A stretch of DNA of 64,000 nt. Origin: Mesorhizobium waimense. GTDB lineage: Bacteria > Pseudomonadota > Alphaproteobacteria > Rhizobiales > Rhizobiaceae. A program made the translations under genes and the position numbers. The notes below the pieces were generated by a model. The model did not search any database. It saw nothing but the letters and a program-made list of their open reading frames with translations, and was not told where the DNA came from. How positions within the stretch are numbered: position 1 is the stretch's first letter; each line of letters opens with the position of its first letter. The stretch spans positions 91,001-155,000 of the forward strand of contig NZ_QZWZ01000017.1 in the NCBI RefSeq assembly GCF_003601975.1. The letters are read 5' to 3'. This document shows positions 37,164-45,331 of this stretch, piece by piece.

Positions 37164-37204
37164 TAGAGCGGCTCACCGTTTCACGGAAACGGAGAGCCGC
37201 TCTA
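37164..37204. repeat. 41-bp near-perfect palindrome
   Basis: TAGAGCGGCTC (37164-37174) pairs with GAGCCGCTCTA (37194-37204), and inside it CCGTTT pairs with AAACGG around CACGG, interrupted only by opposed A residues. It sits between the parvulin terminator and the 37-bp repeat at 37231. It could be an intergenic repeat element, a second terminator or a processing site. Confidence 0.7.
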
Positions 37205-37230
37205 TCTCTTTGTTTTGACGCGATTCCGGA

Positions 37231-37267
37231 CGGAAAACCGTTTCACACTTTTCCTGGAATTGCTCTA
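37231..37267. repeat. 37-bp intergenic repeat, copy 2
   Basis: Same layout as 30156-30192: CGGAAAACCG, CACTTTTCCT and GCTCTA with variable internal pentamers. Here it overlaps and encodes the last residues (IPGKV) and stop of the TetR gene. Confidence 0.7.
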
Positions 37268-37860
37268 CCGGGCGCTGCTATGCCTTGCGTCAAATAACGG
37301 ACCGCCTTGCGTATCGTCGCTTCAGGCGCGTCGAGCCGGTTGGTCAGCAGATGCTTCCAGGCATAGGAGGCCACAAGGTCGGCGACCAGCGCCGAATCGA
37401 TATCGGCCGCAAGCTCGCCCCTTGTCTTCGCGCGCTCGATGATCCGGCCGGTGTGGGCTCGGCGTCCACCGGCGTACCCGGCAAGGGCAACGGCCGCGGT
37501 TTCATCCGACTGCGCCTCGGCGATCAGCGATCTAAACACATTGCCCGAGGACGTCTCGCGCCAATGCCGGAACAGGTTGTTCAGGAAGCCGACGAGGTCC
37601 TCCTCGAGATTGCCGGTATCGGGAACGGCGACGCGCTTACCCCGCTGATAGACCTCGAGCAGCAGGGCGGCCTTGCTCGGCCACCAGCGGTAGATCGTCG
37701 GCTTTCCGGCCCGCGCCCGCCGCGCCACCGCCTCGATCGAGAAGCCGGAATAGCCGGCCTCGGCCAGCACGGCCTCGGCGGCCGCGAGAATCGCATCGGC
37801 GCTATCGGGATTGCGCCTGGCGCCAATCGACCTGCGCCCCTGATGCGCTTGCTCACTCAT
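37243..37860 (-). CDS. TetR/AcrR-family transcriptional regulator
   Basis: ATG 37860 follows AAGGA; upstream in-frame Met at 37896 is less likely. The 205-residue product has a classic TetR HTH (AILAAAEAVLAEAGYSGFSI, EAVARRARAGKPTIYRWWPS, KAALLLEVYQRG) and a C-terminal helical ligand domain ending at the 37-bp repeat. The WW in YRWWPSKAALL is a frequent TetR feature. The target is unknown: its downstream neighbours (parvulin terminator region) and upstream argJ give no obvious efflux partner. Confidence 0.9.
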   Translation of the reverse strand: MSEQAHQGRRSIGARRNPDSADAILAAAEAVLAEAGYSGFSIEAVARRARAGKPTIYRWWPSKAALLLEVYQRGKRVAVPDTGNLEEDLVGFLNNLFRHWRETSSGNVFRSLIAEAQSDETAAVALAGYAGGRRAHTGRIIERAKTRGELAADIDSALVADLVASYAWKHLLTNRLDAPEATIRKAVRYLTQGIAAPGRAIPGKV

Positions 37861-38208
37861 CTGCTTTTCCTTGCGGGCAGTTTTCGCCGGAATCATACAA
37901 GACCCGCGGTGAAACGAAACGATCCGTTTTAGCGGGTCGTCTCTCGACTGGGACAAGGATAAACGCGACGGTCACTCCGCGGGGACCGCAGAAATCTCGG
38001 ACGCCTATTTCATGGCTTGCGATGTTTCCGAAGCGATGCGCCATTGACCATCGCGCATGACAAGCCGCGGCGACGCCAACGGATTTAAGGTGCAAGCTTC
38101 CGCAGTGGGTCCGCGCGGGCCGCAGCAACGACGAAAACGCCCTTGCGCCGGCGCGTCGTATCGGGCAAACCGGCCTTCCCTTTGCGATTTTTCCCGCCCG
38201 AGGTCCCC
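37861..38208. other. Interval between TetR and argJ, possible 3' gene fragment
   Basis: No intact gene. The minus strand near 38000-38100 ends with RLVMRDGQWRIASETSQAMK, which resembles the last strand of SnoaL/DUF4440-like proteins but has no recognisable remainder because it merges into argJ antisense. It may be a remnant. The region must carry the promoters of both flanking genes. Confidence 0.35.
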
Positions 38209-39450
38209 ATGTCCGCAACGATTTCGCCGCTGGCGCCAAAAAAGTATCCGAAAATGCCCGCGATCGAGGGCGTGCGCATCGCCACCGCCGAGGCCGGGAT
38301 AAAATACAAGAACCGCACCGACCTGCTGGCCATGGTCTTCGACGCCGGCACAGCGGTCGCCGGCGTGTTCACCAAGTCGAAATGCCCGTCGGCGCCGGTC
38401 GATTTCTGCCGGCAGAACCTTGGCGCCGGCAAGGCGCGCGTGCTGGTCGTGAACTCCGGCAATGCCAACGCCTTCACCGGCCAGAAGGGCCGTGCCTCTA
38501 CTGCATTGACCGGCGAAGCGGCGGCCAAGGCCGCCGGGTGCACGCCAGGCGAAGTGTTCCTCGCCTCCACCGGCGTCATTGGCGAACCTCTCGATACAAC
38601 CAAATTCAGCCATCTGCTCGCCGGGCTGGTCAGGGACGGCAAGACTGATCTGTGGACCGAGGCGGCAAAGGCCATCATGACCACGGACACCTATCCGAAA
38701 GTGGCGACGGCGACGGTCAAGCTCGGCGATGCCGACGTCACCATCAACGGCATCGCCAAGGGTGCCGGCATGATCGCGCCCGACATGGCGACGATGCTGT
38801 CCTTCATCGCCACCGACGCACCGATCGCGGCGCCCGTGCTGCAGGACCTGTTGTCGCGCGGCACGGCCAAGACCTTCAACGCGGTCACCGTCGACAGCGA
38901 TACCTCGACCAGCGACACGCTGCTCTTCTTCGCCACAGGTGCTGCCGCCAAGCGCGGCGCGCCCGCGATCAGCGACCCCAAGGATGCGCGCCTCGGCGCC
39001 TTCCGCCGCGCACTGGGCAAGGTGCTGAAGGCGCTGGCGCTGCAGGTGGTGCGCGACGGCGAGGGCGCCCGCAAGCAGGTCGAAGTCACCGTCACCGGCG
39101 CGAAATCGGCGCGCTCGGCCAAGCGCATCGCGCTGTCGATCGCCAATTCGCCGCTGGTCAAGACCGCGGTCGCCGGCGAAGATGCCAATTGGGGCCGCGT
39201 CGTCATGGCCGTCGGCAAGGCCGGCGAACCTGCCGACCGCGACCTTCTGTCGATCTGGTTCGGCGACAACCGCCTGGCGCATGAAGGCGAGCGCGATCCC
39301 GCCTATTCCGAGGAAGCGACGTCGGCCTACATGAAGCGCGACGACATTCGCATCCGCGCCGATATCGGCATCGGCCGCGGCAAGGCGACGGTGTGGACTT
39401 GCGACCTCACCAAGGAATATGTCGCCATCAACGGCGATTATCGGAGTTGA
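38209..39450 (+). CDS. argJ: Bifunctional ornithine acetyltransferase / N-acetylglutamate synthase
   Basis: ATG 38209 is followed by 413 residues of ArgJ. Landmarks are TDLLAMVFDAGTAVAGVFTK, NSGNANAFTG, the autocleavage site in GMIAPDMATMLSF (Thr ~195 becomes the nucleophile of the beta chain), and GEDANWGRVVMAVGKAGEPA. It moves acetyl from N-acetylornithine to glutamate and can also use acetyl-CoA, feeding arginine synthesis in the cytosol. Its stop overlaps the GNAT gene start, and mutT follows, so the three form an operon. Confidence 0.97.
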   Translation: MSATISPLAPKKYPKMPAIEGVRIATAEAGIKYKNRTDLLAMVFDAGTAVAGVFTKSKCPSAPVDFCRQNLGAGKARVLVVNSGNANAFTGQKGRASTALTGEAAAKAAGCTPGEVFLASTGVIGEPLDTTKFSHLLAGLVRDGKTDLWTEAAKAIMTTDTYPKVATATVKLGDADVTINGIAKGAGMIAPDMATMLSFIATDAPIAAPVLQDLLSRGTAKTFNAVTVDSDTSTSDTLLFFATGAAAKRGAPAISDPKDARLGAFRRALGKVLKALALQVVRDGEGARKQVEVTVTGAKSARSAKRIALSIANSPLVKTAVAGEDANWGRVVMAVGKAGEPADRDLLSIWFGDNRLAHEGERDPAYSEEATSAYMKRDDIRIRADIGIGRGKATVWTCDLTKEYVAINGDYRS

Positions 39451-40226
39451 CGGCCTTGGTTTCCAGACATCCGGCAAGCGTGCTTGCCATCGTGCGCCGC
39501 TACGAGGCGGCCGGCTTTCGCGCCTGGCCGGCGGCCGCCGTTCATTATGACGGCACCTGGGTGGTGCGGCTGACGGCCGGCCATCCGGCCAAGCGGCTGA
39601 ACTCGGTCAATCCGCTCGATCCGGGCGATATCCAACACATTGCCGATCGCATCGGCCGCGCCAGCCGGCGTTTCGATGCCTATGGCCGTCCGCTGACCTT
39701 TCGCATATCGCCGCTGTCGGGTCCGGACCTGTCCAAACACCTCGACAGCGAAGGCTGGAGCAGTTTCGACGAATCGCTGGTGATGCGCCTGCCGCTGGCG
39801 GACGCGCAACTCGCCCCCGCCATGGACCAGATCCCGCTGAAGGACATCAGCCGCTTCATCGGCGCATCGCTCAAGGTCAGTGGCTCGGACGTGTCGCTGC
39901 GGCCCGGCCTGTCGGAGATTATCGGCGCCATCCAGCCCGAGGCCGGTCTGTTCGCGCTCGAAGAGGGAAACGAGCCGCTGGCGACGCTGATCTGCGTCCA
40001 TGACGGCGATCTCGCCGGTCTGTTCGAGATCGCCACGGACAAGGCGGCGCGCAACAAGGGCCACGGCCGCAACCTTATCCTGTCGGCCCTGAAATGGGCG
40101 CGGCTGCGCGGCGCGCGGGAGGCCTGGCTGCAGGTGGAGGCCGGCAATGCGCCGGCGCTGGCGCTCTACCGTTCGCTGGGCTTCGAGGAAGTCTACCGCT
40201 ATCACTATCGCCGGCCGGCCGCATGA
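39447..40226 (+). CDS. GNAT-family N-acetyltransferase
   Basis: TTG 39447 overlaps the argJ stop (TTGA); TTG 39456 with GGAG nine bases before is an alternative start. The ~260-residue protein has an N-terminal extension and a C-terminal GNAT fold: LAGLFEIATDKAARNKGHGR (acetyl-CoA binding V/A-x-x-x-x-R-N-K-G-x-G-R), NLILSALKWARLRGAREAWL, and ALALYRSLGFEEVYRYHYRR. The substrate is unknown. Position between argJ and mutT is conserved-looking in rhizobia. Confidence 0.88.
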   Translation: MTALVSRHPASVLAIVRRYEAAGFRAWPAAAVHYDGTWVVRLTAGHPAKRLNSVNPLDPGDIQHIADRIGRASRRFDAYGRPLTFRISPLSGPDLSKHLDSEGWSSFDESLVMRLPLADAQLAPAMDQIPLKDISRFIGASLKVSGSDVSLRPGLSEIIGAIQPEAGLFALEEGNEPLATLICVHDGDLAGLFEIATDKAARNKGHGRNLILSALKWARLRGAREAWLQVEAGNAPALALYRSLGFEEVYRYHYRRPAA

Positions 40227-40645
40227 ACGACGTCAAACCAGCTGGCAAGCGTCTGCTTCTCGTCGCGGCCTGCGCCCTGGTCGATACCGACGGGCGCGTG
40301 CTTCTGGCGCAGCGCCCCGTAGGCAAGCAGCTCGCCGGCCTATGGGAGTTCCCCGGCGGCAAGGTCGAACCCGGTGAGACGCCGGAGGAGTGCCTGATCC
40401 GCGAACTGCATGAAGAGATCGGCATCGAGACCGAGATCCCGTGCCTGGCGCCGCTCACCTTCGCCAGCCATTCCTATGATGATTTTCACCTGTTGATGCC
40501 GCTGTTCATCTGCCGCCGCTTTCGCGGCATCGCGCAGCCGAAGGAGGGCCAGACGCTGAAATGGGTGCGGCCGCGCCAGATGCGCGACTATCCAATGCCA
40601 CCCGCCGACGCGCCGCTGATCCAGTTCCTCATCGACCTGTTGTGA
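40223..40645 (+). CDS. mutT: Nudix hydrolase, 8-oxo-dGTP diphosphatase MutT
   Basis: The start overlaps the GNAT stop (ATGA). The 140-residue product has a complete Nudix box, GGKVEPGETPEECLIRELHE followed by EIG, preceded by LLAQRPVGKQLAGLWEFPGG, the MutT-specific pre-box pattern. It should sanitise 8-oxo-dGTP from the nucleotide pool. C-terminal LKWVRPRQMRDYPMPPAD is typical of MutT. Third gene of the argJ operon. Confidence 0.93.
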   Translation: MNDVKPAGKRLLLVAACALVDTDGRVLLAQRPVGKQLAGLWEFPGGKVEPGETPEECLIRELHEEIGIETEIPCLAPLTFASHSYDDFHLLMPLFICRRFRGIAQPKEGQTLKWVRPRQMRDYPMPPADAPLIQFLIDLL

Positions 40646-40741
40646 TCGCCATCGTTTTAGTCAGCGTTAATAGAAGATTTATCCCGGTGTGAAAAATTGA
40701 GGCAAGGCCGGGCTTCGGCCAACATGCTTGGGAGCGACAGC

Positions 40742-41056
40742 ATGAGCCTCGAGAAAGACTGGGACTCGATCCGGCCCGACCGCGGCTTCCGCGCCGCCGA
40801 TGCCGGCATGGGCATATTGCGCATCACGCTTTTATTCGGCTCGGCCGCGGTGGCGCTGGCCCTGATCGCGACACCATTTCTCGACAGCCAAGCCCGATCG
40901 CAATCGGCCCGCGACAGTTTCGGCGGCCTCGACGCGATGAGCACGGGTTCGATCGGCCATCGCGACACCTATACGCTGCGCCGCAGCGTGCTGCAGCCAA
41001 TGCCGAGTTCGGTGTGCGTGATCCGCAATGACGGCACGCGCAGCGGCGAATGCTGA
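40742..41056 (+). CDS. Small single-pass membrane protein, hypothetical
   Basis: ATG 40742 follows GGGAG; ATG 40724 is a longer alternative. The 104-residue product has a charged N-terminus (MSLEKDWDSIRPDRGFRAAD), one membrane segment (ITLLFGSAAVALALIATPFL) and a periplasmic tail with two Cys (SSVCVIRND and SGEC at the end). No family name is recognised. It precedes a Flp pilin gene by 111 bp, on the same strand. Confidence 0.65.
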   Translation: MSLEKDWDSIRPDRGFRAADAGMGILRITLLFGSAAVALALIATPFLDSQARSQSARDSFGGLDAMSTGSIGHRDTYTLRRSVLQPMPSSVCVIRNDGTRSGEC

Positions 41057-41167
41057 CTTGGTTAATGCTTTCCACGGAACCGGCCTGTTTCACCGCCTGT
41101 TAAGCCTTTGCCGTTAACCTTTCTTAACGGGTCGGCGCTAAGGTCCTGGCAAGAGGGATCGACGACC

Positions 41168-41347
41168 ATGAAAAAACTGCTTCAACGGTTTATCAAAGAC
41201 GAGACAGGTGCGACGGCCATCGAATACGGCCTGATCGTCACGGTTTTGTCACTGGCCATCGTTGCCGGCATCGGCCAGGCCAGCAACGCGATCCAGTGGC
41301 TGTTCAGCGACAACAACAGCAAGCTTGCGAACGCCTTCGCCCAATGA
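41168..41347 (+). CDS. Flp/Fap-type type IVb pilin
   Basis: The 59-residue protein has a basic leader (MKKLLQRFIKDETG), then ATAIEYGLIVTVLSLAIVAG: prepilin peptidase cleaves after Gly and the Glu-Tyr pair at +5/+6 is diagnostic for Flp pilins. Membrane-anchored subunits assemble into Tad pili for adhesion. No tad/cpa machinery is nearby in this window, so this is an isolated pilin gene relying on genes elsewhere. Confidence 0.93.
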   Translation: MKKLLQRFIKDETGATAIEYGLIVTVLSLAIVAGIGQASNAIQWLFSDNNSKLANAFAQ

Positions 41348-41377
41348 TTGCATCGCCGGGCGATCGCGCAAGCACGA

Positions 41378-42250
41378 TCAACGCCGGTCGGGATTTTCCA
41401 GTATCGTCTTCAGCGAGACCTTGGCCGAGCCTGGCTTCAACGGCTTCTGTTGCGAGGCATCGGGCGCCCAGCCGGACATCCAGACAATCGAAAAACTCGC
41501 CCTGACGCGGCCGTCGGCATCGGAGAACCGTTCAGCGTAGATCTCGGCGGTACGGGCAAAGAGCCTTCGCGTGCCGGGCTGCCTGCTGCGATCGACGAGC
41601 GCACTGGTCTCGCCCATGGCCCTGAGATCGGCGACGAGGTCGAACAGGGTGTCGTAGCGCACAGTCACCGTCTCGACATCGGTGACCGGCAGCGCCAGGC
41701 CGGCGCGTTGCAGGAGCGCGCCGGCATCGCGGACATCGGTGAACGGAATGACGCGCGGGCTGGCGCCGCCGTATAGCTCTGTCTCGGCGGCAAGCAGGCT
41801 CTCGCGCAATTCGGAAAGCGTGCCGGCACCGGCAAAGGCGCCGAGAAAGAGGCCATCGGGCCGGAGTGCCCGGCGGATCTGCACCAGCATGCCGGGAATG
41901 TCGTTCATCGCCTGCAGCGACAGGAGAGACACGACGAGGTCGAGGCTCTCCGGTTCGAACGGCACGGTTTCCAGCGGCGCCACCAATCCCTGCCGGCCAC
42001 CCAGGAAGAGCGGGTCGGCTTCCACCCGCACGATTTCCGTCACCTTGCCGCTTTCGGCGAGCACCTCGGCTGCCGCCACCGTCTGGCAATACAGCGCCGC
42101 CGCCTTGACGAATTTGCGCTCGACGGCACCGAGCCGGTCGGCAAGGTCTTCAGCCGCGCGCCGCATCAGGAAATCGGCGCCGCCAATGGGGCGGGCCAAG
42201 GCGCGGCGCTTGTGCGCCAGCCACAGCGGCGTATCGATAAGAGGCTGCAA
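41378..42250 (-). CDS. SAM-dependent methyltransferase (BioC/NDUFAF5-like)
   Basis: The family-like part begins near TTG 42250 (LQPLIDTPLWLAHKRRALAR); ATG 42313 would add 21 residues and overlap the divergent comF start. About 290 residues. Glycine motif I is modified (EIVRVEADPL), but the post-I and motif patterns remain (DLVVSLLSLQAMNDIPGMLV, IRRALRPDGLFLGAFAGAGT). NDUFAF5-type proteins assist complex I assembly, and rhizobial homologues are common next to comF. Catalytic status is uncertain; the call is by overall pattern. Confidence 0.8.
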   Translation of the reverse strand: MQPLIDTPLWLAHKRRALARPIGGADFLMRRAAEDLADRLGAVERKFVKAAALYCQTVAAAEVLAESGKVTEIVRVEADPLFLGGRQGLVAPLETVPFEPESLDLVVSLLSLQAMNDIPGMLVQIRRALRPDGLFLGAFAGAGTLSELRESLLAAETELYGGASPRVIPFTDVRDAGALLQRAGLALPVTDVETVTVRYDTLFDLVADLRAMGETSALVDRSRQPGTRRLFARTAEIYAERFSDADGRVRASFSIVWMSGWAPDASQQKPLKPGSAKVSLKTILENPDRR

Positions 42251-42313
42251 CGGACGGGTTCCTGTTTTCCGCACTCCGAAAGAGTGGTTCCATGGTAGCG
42301 GAGAACCAACCAC

Positions 42314-43100
42314 GTGGCCGATCCGATGCCGAAGATCAAGACCGTTGCGATCAGGAGCGCTGCGCTAAAGGCCTTGGCCTTGCCGACGCGCATCCTGTTT
42401 CCACCGGTCTGCGCCGGCTGCCGCCGCCATGTCTCGCAGCCCGGCGTGCTCTGCGGAGCGTGCTGGCCGAAGCTCAGGCTGCTGGAGCGGCCATGGTGCG
42501 CGGTCATGGGCACGCCGTTCGCCCATGACATTGGCGAAGGGTTCCTTTCCGCCGAGGCGATCGCCGATCCGCCGCCTTTCGAGCGCGCACGGGCTGCGGT
42601 CGTCTATTCGGGGTGTCGCCCGCCAGATGGTGCAAGGCTGAAATACCAGGACCGCACCGACCTGGCGCCGTGGATGGCGCGCCGGGGCAGAGCTGATCGC
42701 CGAGGCTGACGCGGTCGTGCCGGTTCCGTTGCACTGGCGACGCTTCTTCCGGCGGCAGTTCAACCAGTCGGCGGAACTGGCAAGGGCCGTAGCGCATCTC
42801 AGCGACCCGCCGTTCTCACCCTCCGCGATCCGGCGCGTGAAGCTCACCCGTCAACAGGTCGGGCTGGACCGGCAGGTCGCTGAGGAGAATGTGCGTGCGG
42901 CCTTCCGTGTGCCCACCGAGGCGCAAATCGAGATCGCCGGTCGGCGGGTGCTGCTGATCGACGATTTCTACACCACCGGCGCCACCGTGCGTGCGGTAGC
43001 CAAGGCGCTGAAGCGGGGCGGTGCCGGAGCGGTCGACGTGCTGACCTTTGCGCGTGTGCTGCCGGGGGACTTTCGGGCCGACGAGTCCGCGACTATATAG
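42314..43100 (+). pseudogene. comF: ComF-family phosphoribosyltransferase-like protein, several indels
   Basis: The frame starts at GTG 42314 and shows the zinc-finger-like part CAGCRRHVSQPGVLCGACWP of ComF. The middle is out of register: after VVYSG an extra G yields CRPPDGAR instead of VARQMVQG, a missing base restores LKYQDRTDLAPWMAR, then another indel before AELIAEADAVVPVPLHWRRF changes frame again. The C-terminal PRTase motif is intact, VLLIDDFYTTGATVRAVAKA, ending at 43100. ComF aids DNA uptake in competent bacteria; its rhizobial role is unclear. At least three indels make a functional protein unlikely, unless they are sequence errors in G/C runs. Confidence 0.85.
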
Positions 43101-43176
43101 ATTGAAATTGCTGTTTTTGTGCATGCCGTTGTACAGCTACGCGGGTTCCGGGTGACGTGCATAGGATTTCTGAGCG

Positions 43177-43446
43177 ATGGTCGATGTGACGATCTATACG
43201 CGCATGATGTGCGGTTATTGCACGGCAGCCAAGCGGCTGCTCGAGCGCAAGGGCGTCGCCTACAAGGAGCACGACGCCTCCTTCTCGCCGGAACTGCGCC
43301 AGGAAATGATTTCCCGGGCGCGCGGCCGATCGACCTTTCCGCAGATTTTCATCGGCGATACGCATGTCGGCGGCTCCGACGACCTCCACGAGCTGGAGGC
43401 CGAGGGCCGGCTGGACAGGCTGCTTGCCAACGGCTCGACCACATAA
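43177..43446 (+). CDS. grxC: Glutaredoxin 3
   Basis: The 89-residue glutaredoxin has the dithiol active site C12-G-Y-C15 (YTRMMCGYC), cis-Pro region STFPQIFIG and the glutathione-binding HVGGSDDLHELEAEG. It reduces protein and glutathione disulfides in the cytosol. The next gene (nitrilase) begins within ten bases, so the two are co-transcribed. Confidence 0.96.
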   Translation: MVDVTIYTRMMCGYCTAAKRLLERKGVAYKEHDASFSPELRQEMISRARGRSTFPQIFIGDTHVGGSDDLHELEAEGRLDRLLANGSTT

Positions 43447-43456
43447 GGACATGACC

Positions 43457-44323
43457 ATGGGTGCTTTCAAGGCAGCGGCGATCCAGATGCGTTCAGGTGA
43501 GAGCCCGCAGCGCAACGCGGTCGACCTGGAGCGGCTGGTGCGCGAGGCGGCAGGCCAGGGCGCGACCTATATCCAGACCCCGGAAATGACCGGTGCGTTG
43601 ATCCGCGACAAGGATGCACGCGCTGCTTCCTTTACCTCCGAGGACAAGGACATCGTCGTCTCGACCGCGCGCAGGCTGGCGAGCGAACTCGGCATCTTCC
43701 TGCATATCGGCTCGACTGCCATCTTGCGCGCCGACGGCAAGCTTGCCAACCGCGCGCTTTTGTTCGGGCCGGATGGCGCCACGCTTGCCACCTACGACAA
43801 GATCCACATGTTCGACGTCGATCTCGACAATGGCGAGAGCTGGCGCGAATCCGCCGCCTACGAGCCGGGCACCGAGGCCGTCGTCACCGAGATCGATGGC
43901 GCCCGGCTGGGCTTTGCCGTCTGCTATGACCTGCGCTTTCCGCAGCTGTTCCGCGCCGAGGCGCTGGGCGGCGCCGACCTCTTGAGCGTACCCGCCGCCT
44001 TTACGCGCCAGACCGGCGAGGCACATTGGCACGTGCTGCTGAGGGCCCGCGCCATCGAGAACGGTGCCTATGTGGTTGCCGCCGCGCAGGGCGGATTGCA
44101 CGAGGACGGCCGCGAGACCTATGGCCATTCGCTGATCGTCGATCCGTGGGGCCGCATCATCGCCGAAGCCGCGCATGACGAGCCGGCGGTGATCGTCGCC
44201 GAGATCGATCCGGCGCAATCGCTTGCGGCGCGCAGGAAGATCCCCAATCTGAAAAACGCGCGGGATTTTGCCGTCAATGCCGGCTCGGCGGAAGCGCCGC
44301 GTCTGAGGGGTGCGGCTTCTTGA
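43457..44323 (+). CDS. Nitrilase-superfamily amidase (Nit1/Nit2-like)
   Basis: ATG 43457 is preferred over ATG 43451 because AAGGA lies seven bases before it. The 288-residue protein has the catalytic triad of the superfamily: Glu ~43 (QTPEMTG), Lys ~115 (YDKIHMFDVDL) and Cys ~156 (GFAVCYDLRFPQLF). The RIAENGAYVVAAAQGG-like segment (RARAIENGAYVVAAAQGGLH) and DPWG motif fit the Nit branch, whose members hydrolyse deaminated glutathione or omega-amides. Being next to grxC supports a glutathione-repair role (inferred). Confidence 0.92.
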   Translation: MGAFKAAAIQMRSGESPQRNAVDLERLVREAAGQGATYIQTPEMTGALIRDKDARAASFTSEDKDIVVSTARRLASELGIFLHIGSTAILRADGKLANRALLFGPDGATLATYDKIHMFDVDLDNGESWRESAAYEPGTEAVVTEIDGARLGFAVCYDLRFPQLFRAEALGGADLLSVPAAFTRQTGEAHWHVLLRARAIENGAYVVAAAQGGLHEDGRETYGHSLIVDPWGRIIAEAAHDEPAVIVAEIDPAQSLAARRKIPNLKNARDFAVNAGSAEAPRLRGAAS

Positions 44324-44745
44324 TCCGATTTTCCCTGATCTGCGATCACGAACACGAATTCGAGGCGTGGTTCCGCAGCAATGATGATTTCGATATCCAG
44401 AAGAAGCGCGGCTTCGTCGATTGCACGAGCTGCGGCTCGCACAAGGTCGAGAAGGCGCTGATGGCGCCTGCCGTCTCGACCGGGCGCAAGCAGGAAAAGA
44501 TCGCGCTGGCCATGGGCGAAGCGCAGAAGCAGGCGCTGGCGCAGCTGAAGGCCATGGCTGAGAAGGTGCGCGAGAACGCCGACTATGTCGGCGACAAGTT
44601 CGCCGAGGAAGCGCGCAAGATCCATTTCGGCGAAACCGATGCGCGCGGCATCTATGGCGAGGCGACGGTTGACGAGGCCAAGAGCCTGGCCGAGGACGGC
44701 GTCGAGTTCATGCCGATTCCGAGCTTTCCGGAGGATCGGAACTGA
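44320..44745 (+). CDS. DUF1178 protein
   Basis: The TTG start overlaps the nitrilase stop (TTGA). The 141-residue product begins MIRFSLICDHEHEFEAWFRS and carries a DCTSCGS zinc-like site near residue 36, then a conserved C-terminal HFGETDARGIYGEATVDEAK and SLAEDGVEFMPIPSFP. DUF1178 proteins are widespread in alphaproteobacteria and nearly always follow the grx-nitrilase pair; the function is unknown. Confidence 0.9.
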   Translation: MIRFSLICDHEHEFEAWFRSNDDFDIQKKRGFVDCTSCGSHKVEKALMAPAVSTGRKQEKIALAMGEAQKQALAQLKAMAEKVRENADYVGDKFAEEARKIHFGETDARGIYGEATVDEAKSLAEDGVEFMPIPSFPEDRN

Positions 44746-44749
44746 GCGT

Positions 44750-45235
44750 TTAGCTCAGGCTGCCGATCAGTTTTCCGAGCAGGTTGGCGAGTGTCTCCCG
44801 CTCGAGCCCAGTCAGGCCAGCGAGGATTTCGTGCTCGTTGACGACATGGGCGGCGACCGCTTCGTCAATCAGGGCGAGGCCTTTTGCGGTCAGTTGCACG
44901 ACAATCCCGCGCCGGTCGTTGGGGTGCGGGCCGCGCAGGATCAATCCGGCCTTTTCCAGCCGATCGAGCCGGTTGGTCATGGCGCCCGACGTCACCATCG
45001 TCGCCTCATAGAGCTCGGTCGGCGTCAGCGCATAAGGCGCGCCGGACCGGCGCAGCGTCGCCAGCACGTCGAATTCGCCGGATTGCAGTCCGAAGCGGGC
45101 GAACAGCGGCGCCAGGCGCTCGCGCGCGATCAGCGAAGAGGCTTCGTTCAGGCGTCCGAGCACGGCCATCGGCGAGACGTCCAGATCCGGCCGTTCCCGC
45201 TTCCATTGCTCGATCGCCCTTGCCGCACGATCCAT
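44750..45235 (-). CDS. MarR-family transcriptional regulator
   Basis: ATG 45235 follows GGTGAG; GTG 45244 is a close alternative. The 161-residue protein has a MarR winged helix: GEFDVLATLRRSGAPYALTP, TELYEATMVTSGAMTNRLDR, LEKAGLILRGPHPNDRRGIV. It is divergent from a DMT exporter (45332), with a palindromic candidate operator between them, so it probably represses that exporter and itself until a ligand binds. Confidence 0.92.
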   Translation of the reverse strand: MDRAARAIEQWKRERPDLDVSPMAVLGRLNEASSLIARERLAPLFARFGLQSGEFDVLATLRRSGAPYALTPTELYEATMVTSGAMTNRLDRLEKAGLILRGPHPNDRRGIVVQLTAKGLALIDEAVAAHVVNEHEILAGLTGLERETLANLLGKLIGSLS

Positions 45236-45253
45236 CTGTCTCACCGTTATGTA

Positions 45254-45267
45254 TCTTGACGTTAAGA
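45254..45267. promoter_or_regulatory. Candidate MarR operator between marR and the DMT gene
   Basis: TCTTGACGTTAAGA is an imperfect palindrome with 6 of 7 pairs matching. A related half-site, CCTTAAGATAT, lies at 45285-45295. They occupy the divergent intergenic space where a MarR dimer would block both promoters. Confidence 0.45.
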
Positions 45268-45331
45268 ATATTTGCGTTATGTTACCTTAAGATATGACGC
45301 GGGCCAAGCGCTACGATGACGGGACAATCCG

